DNA of 64,000 nucleotides from Eubacteriales bacterium. GTDB taxonomy: Bacteria; Bacillota; Clostridia; Lachnospirales; Lachnospiraceae. The stretch spans positions 16,887-80,886 of the forward strand of contig JAUNDE010000006.1 in the NCBI GenBank assembly GCA_030526265.1, read 5' to 3'. The notes beneath the pieces are model-generated. The model was not told where the DNA came from, did no database searches, and saw only the letters and a program-made list of their open reading frames with translations. Position 1 is the stretch's first letter; the number at the start of each line of letters is the position of its first letter. Below are positions 17,144-26,578 of this stretch, piece after piece. The translations under genes were made by a program, and so were the position numbers.

Positions 17144-18430
17144 ATGAGAAAGAAAAGATTACCGGATGTAGTGCTGTACATCATGAAACATTTGAATCTG
17201 ATGATTCTATTATATATCAGTACATTGCTTGTATATTGTCTGAATGGATACATACATGAAAAAAGTGCACAGCAGTTTTTGAACACTGCCAAAATCATTC
17301 CTCTCGAGCCATGGAAGGCCATCATAGTGCCGGTAGGATTGTATGTCTGCCTGTTGTTGCTTATGTCGATTCGGGCAGAGAGGAATGTGGAATTGTATTT
17401 GAAAACGATCGTTGAGGTTGTGATCTGCGGTTTTCTGTTCACGAGTCTGAACTATAGTTATTCGGGATTTGTGCTGCTTGTCCTTGCAAATGCCATCAGG
17501 CGTGTATCGGATTCAAAGTCAAGGATCGTTGTGATCACTGTTACGTTTTTGTCGTATATTTTATTTGATTACAACGTTCTGTCCATACTGAATATCAGGA
17601 TCATGCCGGCTGAAACAGTGCTCGCCTATTATCAGGGCACGGCGATGTCCCTGATTCTGGCTATTCTTGACATGCTGAAAATAGCGAATATCTTTCTCTT
17701 TATCGGCTATATGTTTGTCCTTATCATGGATCAGATCAGCCAGACAAGGCTTGTGCTTGAATTAAATGATGAACTGGCAGAAAAGAATACACAGCTGATC
17801 GATATGAATGCAGAGCTTGAGGAAGCGACAAAAACAAAAGAAAGAAACCGCCTTGCAAGGGAGATTCATGATACACTGGGACATACGCTGACAGGGATCA
17901 TCACCGGTGTAGATGCCTGTGCAATGATCATTGATATTGCTCCGGATGTGGCAAAACAGCAGTTAAACGCAATTGCTGATATTGCGCGGGGAGGCATTAA
18001 AGATGTGAGGCGCTCTGTTAATGCGCTTCGTCCGGATGTGCTGGAGAAGAAGGATCTGTTTGAAGCACTCCAGGAAATGGTGGAAAGTACGAGAAAGTCG
18101 ACTGGCGTGGAGATGAACTTCGCCTGCTGTGCTGCTCTGGATTGTTTCAATCAGGACGAAGAAGATGTCATATACCGGATCGTTCAGGAGGGTACGACCA
18201 ATGCGATCCGTCACGGAAAGGCAACAAGGGTAGATATCAAGATAGAAAGAAATTTTGATACACTCTGGATTGAGATCAGAGATAATGGAATTGGCTGCAC
18301 GGATGTGAAAAAAGGATTTGGCATTCATCATATGGAAGAAAGACTGAAGATGCTGAATGGAGCTCTGGAATATGACGGAAGTAACGGGTTCTGGATAAAG
18401 GCAGAACTACCGATCCGGTGGGGAGAATAA
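17144..18430 (+). CDS. Sensor histidine kinase, NarL-type (HisKA_3)
   Basis: A 428-residue membrane kinase. The N-terminal half holds about six hydrophobic segments, followed by a coiled coil (LNDELAEKNTQLIDMNAELEE). The phosphoacceptor box is ERNRLAREIHDTLGHTLTG with His242, and the HATPase_c part has IVQEGTTNAIRHGKATRV (N box) and IEIRDNGIGCTDVKKGFGIHHMEERL (G boxes). I choose the ATG at 17144 (MRKKRL) because the upstream in-frame ATG at 17096 lies inside the preceding gene. It overlaps no coding sequence of the response regulator if the latter starts at 18454. Confidence 0.9.
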   Translation: MRKKRLPDVVLYIMKHLNLMILLYISTLLVYCLNGYIHEKSAQQFLNTAKIIPLEPWKAIIVPVGLYVCLLLLMSIRAERNVELYLKTIVEVVICGFLFTSLNYSYSGFVLLVLANAIRRVSDSKSRIVVITVTFLSYILFDYNVLSILNIRIMPAETVLAYYQGTAMSLILAILDMLKIANIFLFIGYMFVLIMDQISQTRLVLELNDELAEKNTQLIDMNAELEEATKTKERNRLAREIHDTLGHTLTGIITGVDACAMIIDIAPDVAKQQLNAIADIARGGIKDVRRSVNALRPDVLEKKDLFEALQEMVESTRKSTGVEMNFACCAALDCFNQDEEDVIYRIVQEGTTNAIRHGKATRVDIKIERNFDTLWIEIRDNGIGCTDVKKGFGIHHMEERLKMLNGALEYDGSNGFWIKAELPIRWGE

Positions 18431-18453
18431 AGGTGCTTCACAAGGAGGATGAA

Positions 18454-19125
18454 ATGATAAAGATTATGATTGCGGATGATCAGGAGCTGATCAGACAAAG
18501 CTTACATATTATTCTGAATAATGAACACGATCTGGAGGTTATTGATCTTGTTGGAAACGGAAAGGAGGTCCTTCGATCTGTTCGAAAGGAAAAACCGGAT
18601 GTGATCCTGATGGATATTCGTATGCCGGAAATGGACGGTATGGTCTGTACGCAGATCATCAAAGAATATTATCCGGAAATAAAAATCATTATCCTTACGA
18701 CATTTGACGACGATGAGTATGTATTTAATGCATTGAAACACGGGGCAAGCGGTTATCTGTTAAAAGGATGTTCTGTAAAGGAACTTGTAGACGCCATTCA
18801 TAAAGTATATAACGGAACGGCAATGATCAATGAAAATATTGCATCAAAAGTAGTAAAACTGTTCTCGAGAATGGCACAGTCCAATATGGTGCTGAAAGTG
18901 GATGAAAAGAATTCACAGAGCCTGAAAAAGACAGAATGGCAGATCATTGTTCAGGTGGGAAGCGGACTGTCAAACAAGGAGATTGCAGCAAAGCTGAATC
19001 TTTCCGAAGGGACGGTTCGGAACAGTTTGAGTACCATACTGAGCAAGCTGGAGCTTCGTGACAGGACACAGCTTGCGATCTGGGCAGTACAGACCGGTGT
19101 AATATATCGTGATTTTGAGGAATAA
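18454..19125 (+). CDS. Response regulator, NarL/FixJ family
   Basis: A 223-residue regulator. Receiver domain with acidic pocket ADD (Asp8, Asp9), phosphoacceptor Asp54 in ILMDIRMPEMDG and the switch Lys in GYLLKG; C-terminal LuxR-type HTH with GLSNKEIAAKLNLSEGTVRNSLS. Between them is an unusually long linker (about residues 125-155). The ATG at 18454 follows AGGAGG at good spacing; an upstream GTG at 18418 is less likely. Cognate to the kinase just upstream. A likely target is the PTS operon at 20614, by location only. Confidence 0.92.
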   Translation: MIKIMIADDQELIRQSLHIILNNEHDLEVIDLVGNGKEVLRSVRKEKPDVILMDIRMPEMDGMVCTQIIKEYYPEIKIIILTTFDDDEYVFNALKHGASGYLLKGCSVKELVDAIHKVYNGTAMINENIASKVVKLFSRMAQSNMVLKVDEKNSQSLKKTEWQIIVQVGSGLSNKEIAAKLNLSEGTVRNSLSTILSKLELRDRTQLAIWAVQTGVIYRDFEE

Positions 19126-19130
19126 GACAA

Positions 19131-20465
19131 ATGTTGAATGTATCGAAGAGCACAAAAATAAAATGGACTGTTTTCGGTATTATCATGATACTTGTGGCGC
19201 TGATCGGAAGTGGAAAGATGCAGCAGATGATAAGGAAACAGGAGAAGGTTATTACGATCGGAGTGTTTTCCGACAGCTACTGGAATGTTCAGAATGGATA
19301 CTCGTATAAGATTGTGGATGATGCGATCGAGGTGTTTGAGAAAGATCACCCGGATTACAGAGTAGAGTATGTCAGCGGTATCATGAAAGAGGATTATGGA
19401 GAGTGGCTGGCAGAGGGGCTGATGCAGGGAACGGAACCGGATCTCTTCTTTATCCTTGGGGATGAATTCAATCATCTGTCGCAGATGAATGCGCTGAAGG
19501 ATCTGTCCTCACTGATCGACAGGGATGACTCCTTTGATTCTTCAAAGTTCTATCAGTCAGCATATGAGTATGGAGAAAATCAGGGGGTACAGTATGCACT
19601 TCCGTTTGAATGCGCGCCGAAGCTGATGCTTGTGAATGAAAGTATTCTGAAAGCGGAGGGCGTGGAACTTCCGGAAGAAGAATGGACATGGAAGGATTTT
19701 CTGGAGATATGTCAGAAGGTCACAAAGGATCTGGATGGAAATGGAATACCGGATCAGTTTGGAGTTGTCGGCTACTCCTGGGAGGATGCATTTTATACAA
19801 ATGGAATTCAAATCTTTGATGAGGACGGCGCAAAATGTAATCTGCAGGGAAGTGAAGTGCTGGAATCGTTGAGTTATCTGGAAGAGCTCAATGCGCTGAA
19901 TGAAAAACAGACTGTGACGGAAAGAGATTTTAACCTGGGTAGAGTGGTATTTATGCCAATGCTTTTCTCAGAATACCGGGCTTACAAATCGTATCCGCTT
20001 TCCGTGAAGAAGTATTCCGGATTCGAGTGGGGATGCACAACGATGCCGGCAGGAGAGTCGGGGCAGAATCTGTCTGTGCTGGATACGCTGATGATAGGAA
20101 TGAGCAGTCGAACAGCCCATGAGAAAGAGGCATGGGATTTGATGAAAATACTGACGACAGATCAGAACATCCAGTCTGAAATATTTGTCTACTCGGAAGG
20201 AATTTCTGCACAAAAGGATGTGACAGAATCGGATAAGGCAGATCGTTATCTTAGAAAAAACGGAAATGAAACTGCGCCTATGAACAAGGATGTTCTCAGC
20301 AAAGTTATGGAAGAGGCAATCGTAATTCCGCGATTTGATGATTATGACGAAGCCGTCAGGAAAGTGAGTGATGCTGTCGATACAATATTGAACGGTGACA
20401 GTAATATCGAGATGGAAATGATCATTCAAAATAGAAATATCAACCGTTATCTGCAGGAGAAATAG
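19131..20465 (+). CDS. Extracellular solute-binding protein, family 1 (membrane-anchored)
   Basis: A 444-residue protein with an N-terminal membrane segment (about residues 12-30, no lipobox cysteine) and a family 1 sugar-binding fold: ITIGVFSDSYWNVQNGYSY, EPDLFFILGDEFNHLSQMNAL, YALPFECAPKLMLVNESIL, EEEWTWKDFLEICQKVTKD. A DLDGNGIPDQFGV segment looks like a dockerin-like Ca2+ loop found in this family. No ABC permease is linked, so it may serve the two-component sensor or the PTS as a ligand capture or sensing protein. Begins 5 bases after the response regulator; a terminator follows. Confidence 0.8.
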   Translation: MLNVSKSTKIKWTVFGIIMILVALIGSGKMQQMIRKQEKVITIGVFSDSYWNVQNGYSYKIVDDAIEVFEKDHPDYRVEYVSGIMKEDYGEWLAEGLMQGTEPDLFFILGDEFNHLSQMNALKDLSSLIDRDDSFDSSKFYQSAYEYGENQGVQYALPFECAPKLMLVNESILKAEGVELPEEEWTWKDFLEICQKVTKDLDGNGIPDQFGVVGYSWEDAFYTNGIQIFDEDGAKCNLQGSEVLESLSYLEELNALNEKQTVTERDFNLGRVVFMPMLFSEYRAYKSYPLSVKKYSGFEWGCTTMPAGESGQNLSVLDTLMIGMSSRTAHEKEAWDLMKILTTDQNIQSEIFVYSEGISAQKDVTESDKADRYLRKNGNETAPMNKDVLSKVMEEAIVIPRFDDYDEAVRKVSDAVDTILNGDSNIEMEMIIQNRNINRYLQEK

Positions 20466-20508
20466 AAGAAGTGACAAATGTCATATAAGTAATGACAAAA
20501 ATCAGGGG

Positions 20509-20550
20509 AAAAAGGTGACACATGCGAGATGAACATGTGTCACCTTTTTT
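20509..20550 (+). terminator. Strong intrinsic terminator after the sensor operon
   Basis: A 16-bp stem AAAAAGGTGACACATG with its complement, 9-base loop and a T tract. It separates the sensor genes from the PTS genes. Confidence 0.9.
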
Positions 20551-20613
20551 GTATAGTTACATCAAGCATTTAGGAAGAGCAAATAAATACAACATAACAA
20601 AGGAGGTGTAGCT

Positions 20614-21042
20614 ATGAAGTATATGTTATTAGTGAGTCACGGTAAGTTTGCTCCGGGACTTCACGATGCACTGGGAATGCTGCTTGGCGGAGGAAGAGAG
20701 GATATTCTCTCAACCAGTCTGGAAAACGGAATGGGTGCCGATGAGTTCGCAGAGAAAGTAAGAGAGATCGTATCTGTTGTAAAAGAAGGCGATGAGATTC
20801 TTCTGTTTGCCGATCTGATCGGTGGATCTCCGCTTACAACAGCTGCAAATGTCATTGCAGAAGAAGGTCTTGCAGGACAGACGACAATGATCGGAGGAAT
20901 GAATCTTCCTCTCGTTCTGAGTGCGGCACTCACAAAAGACAGTATGGACACAGAGGTGCTGAAGGAAGTACTGATTCCGGAAGCAAAAGAAATGATCCAG
21001 GAATTCGCTGTTACTGTCAGCGATGAAGAAGACGATATTTAA
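20614..21042 (+). CDS. PTS mannose-family EIIA component
   Basis: A 142-residue cytosolic EIIA of the mannose/fructose/sorbose family. The phosphorylated histidine is His9 in VSHGKFAPG. ILLFADLIGGSPLTTAANV and GMNLPLVLSAAL are family signatures. First of four consecutive PTS genes. AAAGGAGGTG ribosome binding site. The sugar is unknown; neighbours suggest a hexose whose phosphate is later handled by HAD-type enzymes. Confidence 0.92.
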   Translation: MKYMLLVSHGKFAPGLHDALGMLLGGGREDILSTSLENGMGADEFAEKVREIVSVVKEGDEILLFADLIGGSPLTTAANVIAEEGLAGQTTMIGGMNLPLVLSAALTKDSMDTEVLKEVLIPEAKEMIQEFAVTVSDEEDDI

Positions 21043-21066
21043 ATCAAGAAAGAGGAGGAAGAGAGT

Positions 21067-21561
21067 ATGTCAGTTTCATTTATTCGTGTAGATGACCGTA
21101 TGATCCATGGTCAGACATGTACAAGATGGTCACTGGAATATCCATGTGACGGATTGATCGCCGTAAACAATGCGGCAGCAAAGAATTCAGTTCTCAAGGC
21201 AGCTTACAAGAGTGCCAGCGGAAAGAAGACTTTTGTGTGGACACTTGAAGAGTTTAAGGAGAAATGTGCAAAGGTACTTGCGAGCAAAGACAACTATTTC
21301 CTGATCACAAAGAATCCGATCGATATGGCAAAGATCCTGGTAGAACAGGGATTCAAGCCGGGAATCGATACCGTTATCATCGGTCCTTGCAATGATCGTC
21401 CGGGAACTACAAAGCTTGGAAATAACCAGTCTATCACACAGGAAGAAGCACAGGCTTTGGAAGACATCTATAAAGCTGGTTATAACATTGAGTTTGCACT
21501 TGTAAAAGAGGAAGCAATCGGAAACTGGACAAAATTCAGAGGACAGTTTGGTTTTAATTAA
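21067..21561 (+). CDS. PTS mannose-family EIIB component
   Basis: A 164-residue EIIB with the phosphorylation site His14 in RVDDRMIHGQ. The segment GPCNDRPGTTKLGNNQSITQEE is the expected mid-domain region. It accepts phosphate from EIIA (24 bases upstream) and passes it to the sugar at EIIC/EIID. Confidence 0.93.
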   Translation: MSVSFIRVDDRMIHGQTCTRWSLEYPCDGLIAVNNAAAKNSVLKAAYKSASGKKTFVWTLEEFKEKCAKVLASKDNYFLITKNPIDMAKILVEQGFKPGIDTVIIGPCNDRPGTTKLGNNQSITQEEAQALEDIYKAGYNIEFALVKEEAIGNWTKFRGQFGFN

Positions 21562-21591
21562 TAAATATTCTGAATACAGGAGGAAAAAATC

Positions 21592-22431
21592 ATGACAATT
21601 AGTTGGCTTCAGGCTGCATTACTCGGACTTTTCGCATGCTTGTCAAGTATGCCGGGTCTTGGCGGTTCATCCATCGGAAACTATACATTGGGACGTCCAC
21701 TTATCGGTGGTCTTGTATGTGGTATTATTCTTGGAGATATCCAGACAGGTATTTTGGTTGGTTGTGCAATGCAGGTTATTTATATCGCACTTGTTACTCC
21801 GGGCGGAACCGTATCAGCAGACGTTCGTGCGGTAAGTTACATCGGTATTCCTCTGGCAATGGTTGCTCTTGGCAGCTACGGATTAGATGCAGCTTCAACA
21901 GAGGGAACAGCTCTTGCATCATCGTTCGGAGCAATGGTTGGTACAGTCGGTACCGTATTGTTCTACGGAACAGCAACAATCAACCTTGTATGGCAGCACA
22001 TTGGCTGGAAAGCAGTAGAGAAGAGAGACTATAAGAAACTGTATCTCGTTGATATGGGACTTCCATGGATCTCTCACCTGATCTGTTCATTCATCCCGAC
22101 AATGATCATGTGTAAACTGGGAGCAAACGTTGTTGAGCTTATCAAAACAACACTTCCAATGGATGGTATTGCAATGAAGACACTCTTCACAGTAGGTTCA
22201 TTACTTCCTTGTGTAGGTATTGCGATTCTTCTGAAACAGATCGTTAAGAAAGCAACTGACTTTGTACCATTCTTCTTTGGTTTCGTATTTGCAGCATCAC
22301 TTGGTGTAAACCTTGTAGGAGCTACGATCATTGCAGCAATGTTCGCAATTATGAACTACAAGATTAAAATGCTTGCAATCGCAAAACCGGCAGCTGCGGC
22401 AGCATATGATGACGATGAGGAGGAGATCTAA
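21592..22431 (+). CDS. PTS mannose-family EIIC component
   Basis: A 279-residue membrane permease with about seven to eight hydrophobic segments and the family glycine-rich signature region (GGLVCGIILGDIQTGILVGCAMQVIY, shortened here to its character). It ends with an acidic tail (YDDDEEEI). The EIID gene starts one base after its stop codon. Confidence 0.92.
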   Translation: MTISWLQAALLGLFACLSSMPGLGGSSIGNYTLGRPLIGGLVCGIILGDIQTGILVGCAMQVIYIALVTPGGTVSADVRAVSYIGIPLAMVALGSYGLDAASTEGTALASSFGAMVGTVGTVLFYGTATINLVWQHIGWKAVEKRDYKKLYLVDMGLPWISHLICSFIPTMIMCKLGANVVELIKTTLPMDGIAMKTLFTVGSLLPCVGIAILLKQIVKKATDFVPFFFGFVFAASLGVNLVGATIIAAMFAIMNYKIKMLAIAKPAAAAAYDDDEEEI

Positions 22432-22432
22432 T

Positions 22433-23266
22433 ATGGAAAAGAAATTATCGAAAAAAAGTTTGTTAAAATCCTTCCATAACTGGTATTATGGACATTTGAC
22501 CTGTTTCTCACAAGAGCATATGCAGACATTCGGTTATCTGTGTGCAATGCTTCCGCTTGTTGAGGAACTGTACGATGACGAAGATAAGAAAGCAGAAGCA
22601 ATGAATACATACACCGCTTTCTTCAACACAGAGCCACAGCTTGGTACAGTAGTTGTTGGTATCACAGCAGGTCTTGAGGAAGCAAGAGCAAATGGAGAAG
22701 ATGGCGTAGACGATGAGACAATCAACGGACTCAGAGCTGGTCTTATGGGACCTGTAGCAGGTATCGGTGATTCACTGGTTGTAGGAACAGTTATCCCAAT
22801 CTTACTTGGTATTGCACTTGGAATGTCAGGCGGCGGATCTCCGCTCGGAGCAATTTTCTACATTATCGCATGGAACCTGTTTGCATACTTTGGAATGAAA
22901 TTCTTATACTTCAAAGGCTACCAGTTAGGTGGTAAGGCAGTAGAAGTACTCGTTGGACCACAGGGTGAAGCAATTCGTGAGTCTGTATCGATGTTAGGTG
23001 GAATGGTTATCGGTGCAGTAGCAGCTACATGGGTAAATGTAACGACTTCCTTTACACTCTATAACGAGGCAGGCGAAGCTTACCTTGTATTGCAGGATAA
23101 GTTGAATGAAGTATTACCGGGATCTTTGACAGCTGCATTCGTAATTCTCTGCTGGTATCTCATGTCAAAGAAGAAAATGTCACCGATCAAAGTTATGCTC
23201 CTTTTGGTAGTGATCGCTTTCGTCGGAGTTTTGGTTGGATTCTTCAATCCGGGACTTTCATACTAA
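22433..23266 (+). CDS. PTS mannose-family EIID component
   Basis: A 277-residue membrane component. The cytosolic N-terminal part has HLTCFSQEHMQTFGYLCAM and GPVAGIGDSLVVGTVIPILL, characteristic of EIID, and the C-terminal part has three to four hydrophobic segments. The start at 22433 (MEKKLSKK) has a GGAGGAG site inside the end of the EIIC gene, so the two are coupled. Confidence 0.93.
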   Translation: MEKKLSKKSLLKSFHNWYYGHLTCFSQEHMQTFGYLCAMLPLVEELYDDEDKKAEAMNTYTAFFNTEPQLGTVVVGITAGLEEARANGEDGVDDETINGLRAGLMGPVAGIGDSLVVGTVIPILLGIALGMSGGGSPLGAIFYIIAWNLFAYFGMKFLYFKGYQLGGKAVEVLVGPQGEAIRESVSMLGGMVIGAVAATWVNVTTSFTLYNEAGEAYLVLQDKLNEVLPGSLTAAFVILCWYLMSKKKMSPIKVMLLLVVIAFVGVLVGFFNPGLSY

Positions 23267-23352
23267 GAAAGCTTTTTTCATAAATAGAAATACACAAAAC
23301 ATGAAATAGTTATCCCTCATTTTATTCGTATTACACTTTTGGAGGAATTGTT

Positions 23353-23646
23353 ATGCAGAATATGGAAAAGAAAAAAATAACACTGGAATCTGAGCAGCAA
23401 CTGAAGGCAATCAAGACGATCGGTCGATGGAGAACATATGCGATTGCGTTGTCCGCAGTTGGGGTGGCCCTTGCTTATTACGGATTTCAAGATGGAGTCA
23501 ATCATCTTTCCATAGGAATTCCCGGCATCCTGCTCATCGCGGCAGGATTTGCCGGGGCGACAATCCTCAATCTCGGAATAAAAAACGGAAAAAGAAATGT
23601 AGAAAAAATGTTGCGTCTGCTGGAGGAAGATAGAAATGCAGGATAG
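23353..23646 (+). CDS. Small two-helix membrane protein of unknown function
   Basis: A 97-residue protein. Residues 1-22 are charged, two hydrophobic segments lie at about residues 28-45 and 54-75, and the C terminus is basic then acidic. I do not recognise a family. GGAGG lies 7 bases before the ATG. It overlaps the Cof-type phosphatase gene by 11 bases, so it belongs to the PTS-phosphatase cluster. Confidence 0.65.
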   Translation: MQNMEKKKITLESEQQLKAIKTIGRWRTYAIALSAVGVALAYYGFQDGVNHLSIGIPGILLIAAGFAGATILNLGIKNGKRNVEKMLRLLEEDRNAG

Positions 23647-24448
23647 ATATAAATTGCTGTGCCTTGACCTGGATGGAACACTGCTGAATGATCAGAAGCA
23701 GGTGACAGAGAAGACAAAGCAGTGCTTACATAAGGCGAAAGAAATGGGCATTGAGATCGCACTGCTGTCAGGCAGAATGCCTCTCGCGATTGAGATCATT
23801 GAGCGTCAGATCGGATTTTCCTGCATAAAAGCTGCCTCGGCAGGGACATATATATTGATGGGCGACCGCTGCATCGGCAGCCAGACGATTCTACCGGAGG
23901 TTGTCCTGAAAATTTATCATCACTATGCGAGAACCCATCATATTCCGCTTTGGATTTATCAAAAAAGAAAATGGTATGTGACAGGACGTGATCATTTTGT
24001 GGAGCATGAGGTTGAACTGATCCATTATGAACCGGAGGTCGTAGATATTCGGCTTCTTGCGAAGGAATGGGAAGTGAATCATACAGGTCCGAATAAGCTT
24101 CTGTTCGGGGCAGAAGAAGAAGTGATCACACAATTGAAAAAGGATCTTGAGAAGGAAAAGATTCCGGGCATTGATTTTGCCAGGTCGTCAGAGTATTATC
24201 TGGAAATCTACCCCCTCGGTGCAGATAAAGGTATGGCCGCCTGCACAATATGTGATGCGCTCGGAATACTGCAGTCGCAGATGCTTGCGATCGGAGATCA
24301 GGAACTGGATATTCCGATGCTGAAAACAGCAGGTCTTTCCGTTGCCATGGGAAATGCACCGGATCACGTGAAGAAGGTTGCTGATTTCGTCACAAAGAGT
24401 AATGAAGAGGATGGCGTTGCCTATGCAATGGAGCGCTTTTTGTTTTAG
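23636..24448 (+). CDS. HAD-superfamily Cof-type phosphatase
   Basis: A 270-residue HAD-IIB phosphatase. Motif I is CLDLDGTLLND, motif II is ALLSGRMP, motif III Lys is in LYPLGADKGMA and motif IV is IGDQELDIPML. Enzymes of this type dephosphorylate sugar phosphates or flavin-type phosphates. Here the gene follows the PTS components and overlaps the small membrane protein gene by 11 bases, so sugar phosphate is a reasonable substrate guess. The motif IV reads GDQELD rather than the usual GDxxND. Confidence 0.88.
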   Translation: MQDRYKLLCLDLDGTLLNDQKQVTEKTKQCLHKAKEMGIEIALLSGRMPLAIEIIERQIGFSCIKAASAGTYILMGDRCIGSQTILPEVVLKIYHHYARTHHIPLWIYQKRKWYVTGRDHFVEHEVELIHYEPEVVDIRLLAKEWEVNHTGPNKLLFGAEEEVITQLKKDLEKEKIPGIDFARSSEYYLEIYPLGADKGMAACTICDALGILQSQMLAIGDQELDIPMLKTAGLSVAMGNAPDHVKKVADFVTKSNEEDGVAYAMERFLF

Positions 24449-24477
24449 CTCAGCGGAAGGAGTTCCGCTGAGTTTTT
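24449..24477 (+). terminator. Intrinsic terminator after the Cof-type phosphatase
   Basis: A perfect 10-bp stem CTCAGCGGAA / TTCCGCTGAG with a 4-base loop and five T residues, starting right at the stop codon. Confidence 0.9.
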
Positions 24478-24507
24478 CGTTGTAAATAAAAAAAGAAAGG
24501 AGCAGAT

Positions 24508-26418
24508 ATGATTAAATTAGTTGTTTTTGACCTTGATGGAACATTAGCAGAGCTTGGAAAAGGAATTGAATCTGAAAATATCTGCATGTTGAAAAAGCTG
24601 GAAGAGAGAGGAATTCGAATTGCCATATGCTCTGGAAAACCGGCATACTATCTTTGTGGACTTCTGAGACAGATAGGATTAAAAAATCCTTTGATTGCAG
24701 GAGAAAATGGATCTGTTGTTCAGAGTGGAATTGATCTTCCGCCAAAGTCATTTTGGATTCAGCCCTATTCAGAAGCGGCAAAGAAAAGTATTGCATTTCT
24801 GAAAAAAGAATTTGATAAAGCGTTGCCGGATATGTGGTATCAGCCAAATCTGGTTGGTCTTACACCGTTCCCGGAAAAGGAAGAGGATTTTGAAGTGATT
24901 CAGTCAATCGTTGATCAGAACAGCGATAAGATCATAGATATCGATATTTATCGTCACATTGATTGTTTTGATTTTATGCCCGTGGGACTCAGCAAGAAAG
25001 CCGGAATTATCAGGCTTGAGGAGATGCTGGGGGTGACTGCGGCAGAAGTAGCATGTGTGGGAGACGGTGTCAATGACTACCCGATGTTTGAGCATGCGGG
25101 ACTTGCTCTTGGAATCCGGATCGAGGAGGACGAACGTGTGGATCTGAACTTCACCAATGTTCATGAAGCGCTGAAATATCTGATCGATAAGACCGAAGAA
25201 AAATATGTGATAGATTCTGCACAGAACAAAGAGTTTTTGAAAGACATGATGGAAAGACTGCTTGTGTTTGGTCATAAATTCCCGTCACCGGGCGGCGGCT
25301 CTTACTATCTGGGTGATGACGGAACCCCGTGGAAGGAGAGAGCCCGCGAGACATGGATCACATCCAGAATGGCTCATGTCTACAGCATCGGCAGCATGCT
25401 TGGACATGAGGGAAGTGAAGCGCTGGCGGATGCTGCATTAAAGGGCCTCCTCGGAGAACTGCACGATCAGAAAAATGGCGGATGGTACGCAGGGCTTACC
25501 GCAAAGGATGAGATTCTGCCTACAAAGCAGTGCTATGCACATGCCTTCGTGATACTGGCTGCTACTTCTGCGGTGCTTGCAAAGAGACCTGGCGCCGATG
25601 CATTGCTGAAGGATGCACTGGAAATATATGATAAATTCTTCTGGGATGAAGAGGAAGGATTGTCCAAAGATACGTGGGACACAGATTTTGAAATACTCAG
25701 CGATTATCGCGGATTGAATGCAAATATGCACAGCGTAGAGGCATTTCTGGCAGCTGCAGATGTGACCGGAGATGAGAAATATCGTGTGAGAGCCGGACGG
25801 ATCATAGACCGTGTGATCGGATGGGCACGGGCAAACAAATGGAGGATCCCAGAGCACTTCACAGAAAAATGGGAAGAGAATCTGGAATGCAACAAAGAAA
25901 AACCGGACGATCCGTTCAAACCATATGGCGCGACACCGGGACATGGAATCGAGTGGGCACGTCTGATCGTGCAGTGGGCAAGCTCAGCCTGTCCTAAGGA
26001 GCAGATGCTTCCGTATATTGAAGCGGCAGAACAGCTGTTTCACCGTGCGGTCACAGATGCGTGGAATGTAGACGGGGCACCGGGGATCTGTTACACGACA
26101 GACTGGAACGGAGATCCGATCGTACATGACAGGATGCACTGGACGCTTGCTGAGGCGATCAATACATCGGCGTGCCTGTATCATGTGACCGGAAAGGCGG
26201 CATATGCCTGGAAGTATTATGAGTTCATGAAATATCTGGACGAGAAAGTGCTGGATCATGAAACAGGATCGTGGTTCCATCAGCTTGACCGAGACAATCA
26301 GCTTCTGAATACTGTGTGGCCGGGGAAATCTGATCTGTACCATGCATTGCAGGCAACGCTGATCCCATATAGCCCGGTGGATCTGTCGATTGCCGTTTCG
26401 GTAAAAAATAAAATTTGA
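24508..26418 (+). CDS. Fusion of a HAD phosphatase and an AGE-family sugar epimerase/isomerase
   Basis: A 636-residue two-domain protein. Residues 1-230 form a HAD-IIB phosphatase (motif I VFDLDGTLAE with Asp8 and Asp10, motif II ICSGKPA, motif III Lys in GLSKKAGI, motif IV VGDGVNDYPMF). Residues about 245-630 form an (alpha/alpha)6 barrel of the N-acylglucosamine 2-epimerase family: WITSRMAHVYSIGSMLGH, LNANMHSVEAFLAA, TPGHGIEWARL and HDRMHWTLAEAI carry the catalytic-type His and Glu residues, as in mannose isomerase/YihS. The likely idea is dephosphorylation of a PTS-derived sugar phosphate and aldose-ketose isomerisation or epimerisation. No start or frame problem is seen. Confidence 0.85.
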   Translation: MIKLVVFDLDGTLAELGKGIESENICMLKKLEERGIRIAICSGKPAYYLCGLLRQIGLKNPLIAGENGSVVQSGIDLPPKSFWIQPYSEAAKKSIAFLKKEFDKALPDMWYQPNLVGLTPFPEKEEDFEVIQSIVDQNSDKIIDIDIYRHIDCFDFMPVGLSKKAGIIRLEEMLGVTAAEVACVGDGVNDYPMFEHAGLALGIRIEEDERVDLNFTNVHEALKYLIDKTEEKYVIDSAQNKEFLKDMMERLLVFGHKFPSPGGGSYYLGDDGTPWKERARETWITSRMAHVYSIGSMLGHEGSEALADAALKGLLGELHDQKNGGWYAGLTAKDEILPTKQCYAHAFVILAATSAVLAKRPGADALLKDALEIYDKFFWDEEEGLSKDTWDTDFEILSDYRGLNANMHSVEAFLAAADVTGDEKYRVRAGRIIDRVIGWARANKWRIPEHFTEKWEENLECNKEKPDDPFKPYGATPGHGIEWARLIVQWASSACPKEQMLPYIEAAEQLFHRAVTDAWNVDGAPGICYTTDWNGDPIVHDRMHWTLAEAINTSACLYHVTGKAAYAWKYYEFMKYLDEKVLDHETGSWFHQLDRDNQLLNTVWPGKSDLYHALQATLIPYSPVDLSIAVSVKNKI

Positions 26419-26578
26419 TTGTTGAAATATCCGTGGATATCTCTTTATTAGTCTTGTCAAATGACATAAAAATCCAGAATGATTTTCAAAAAATTCATAC
26501 ATTATTTGTATTGAAAGAAAGGTGGATGGGCAGTAATATAGGATGGGTTGAAAAATTAGAATTTTGGGGTGATTTGAG

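Noticed and set aside
16795-17442. 215-codon minus-strand frame
   Set aside because: Antisense to the binding protein and kinase genes, with no ribosome site or domain.
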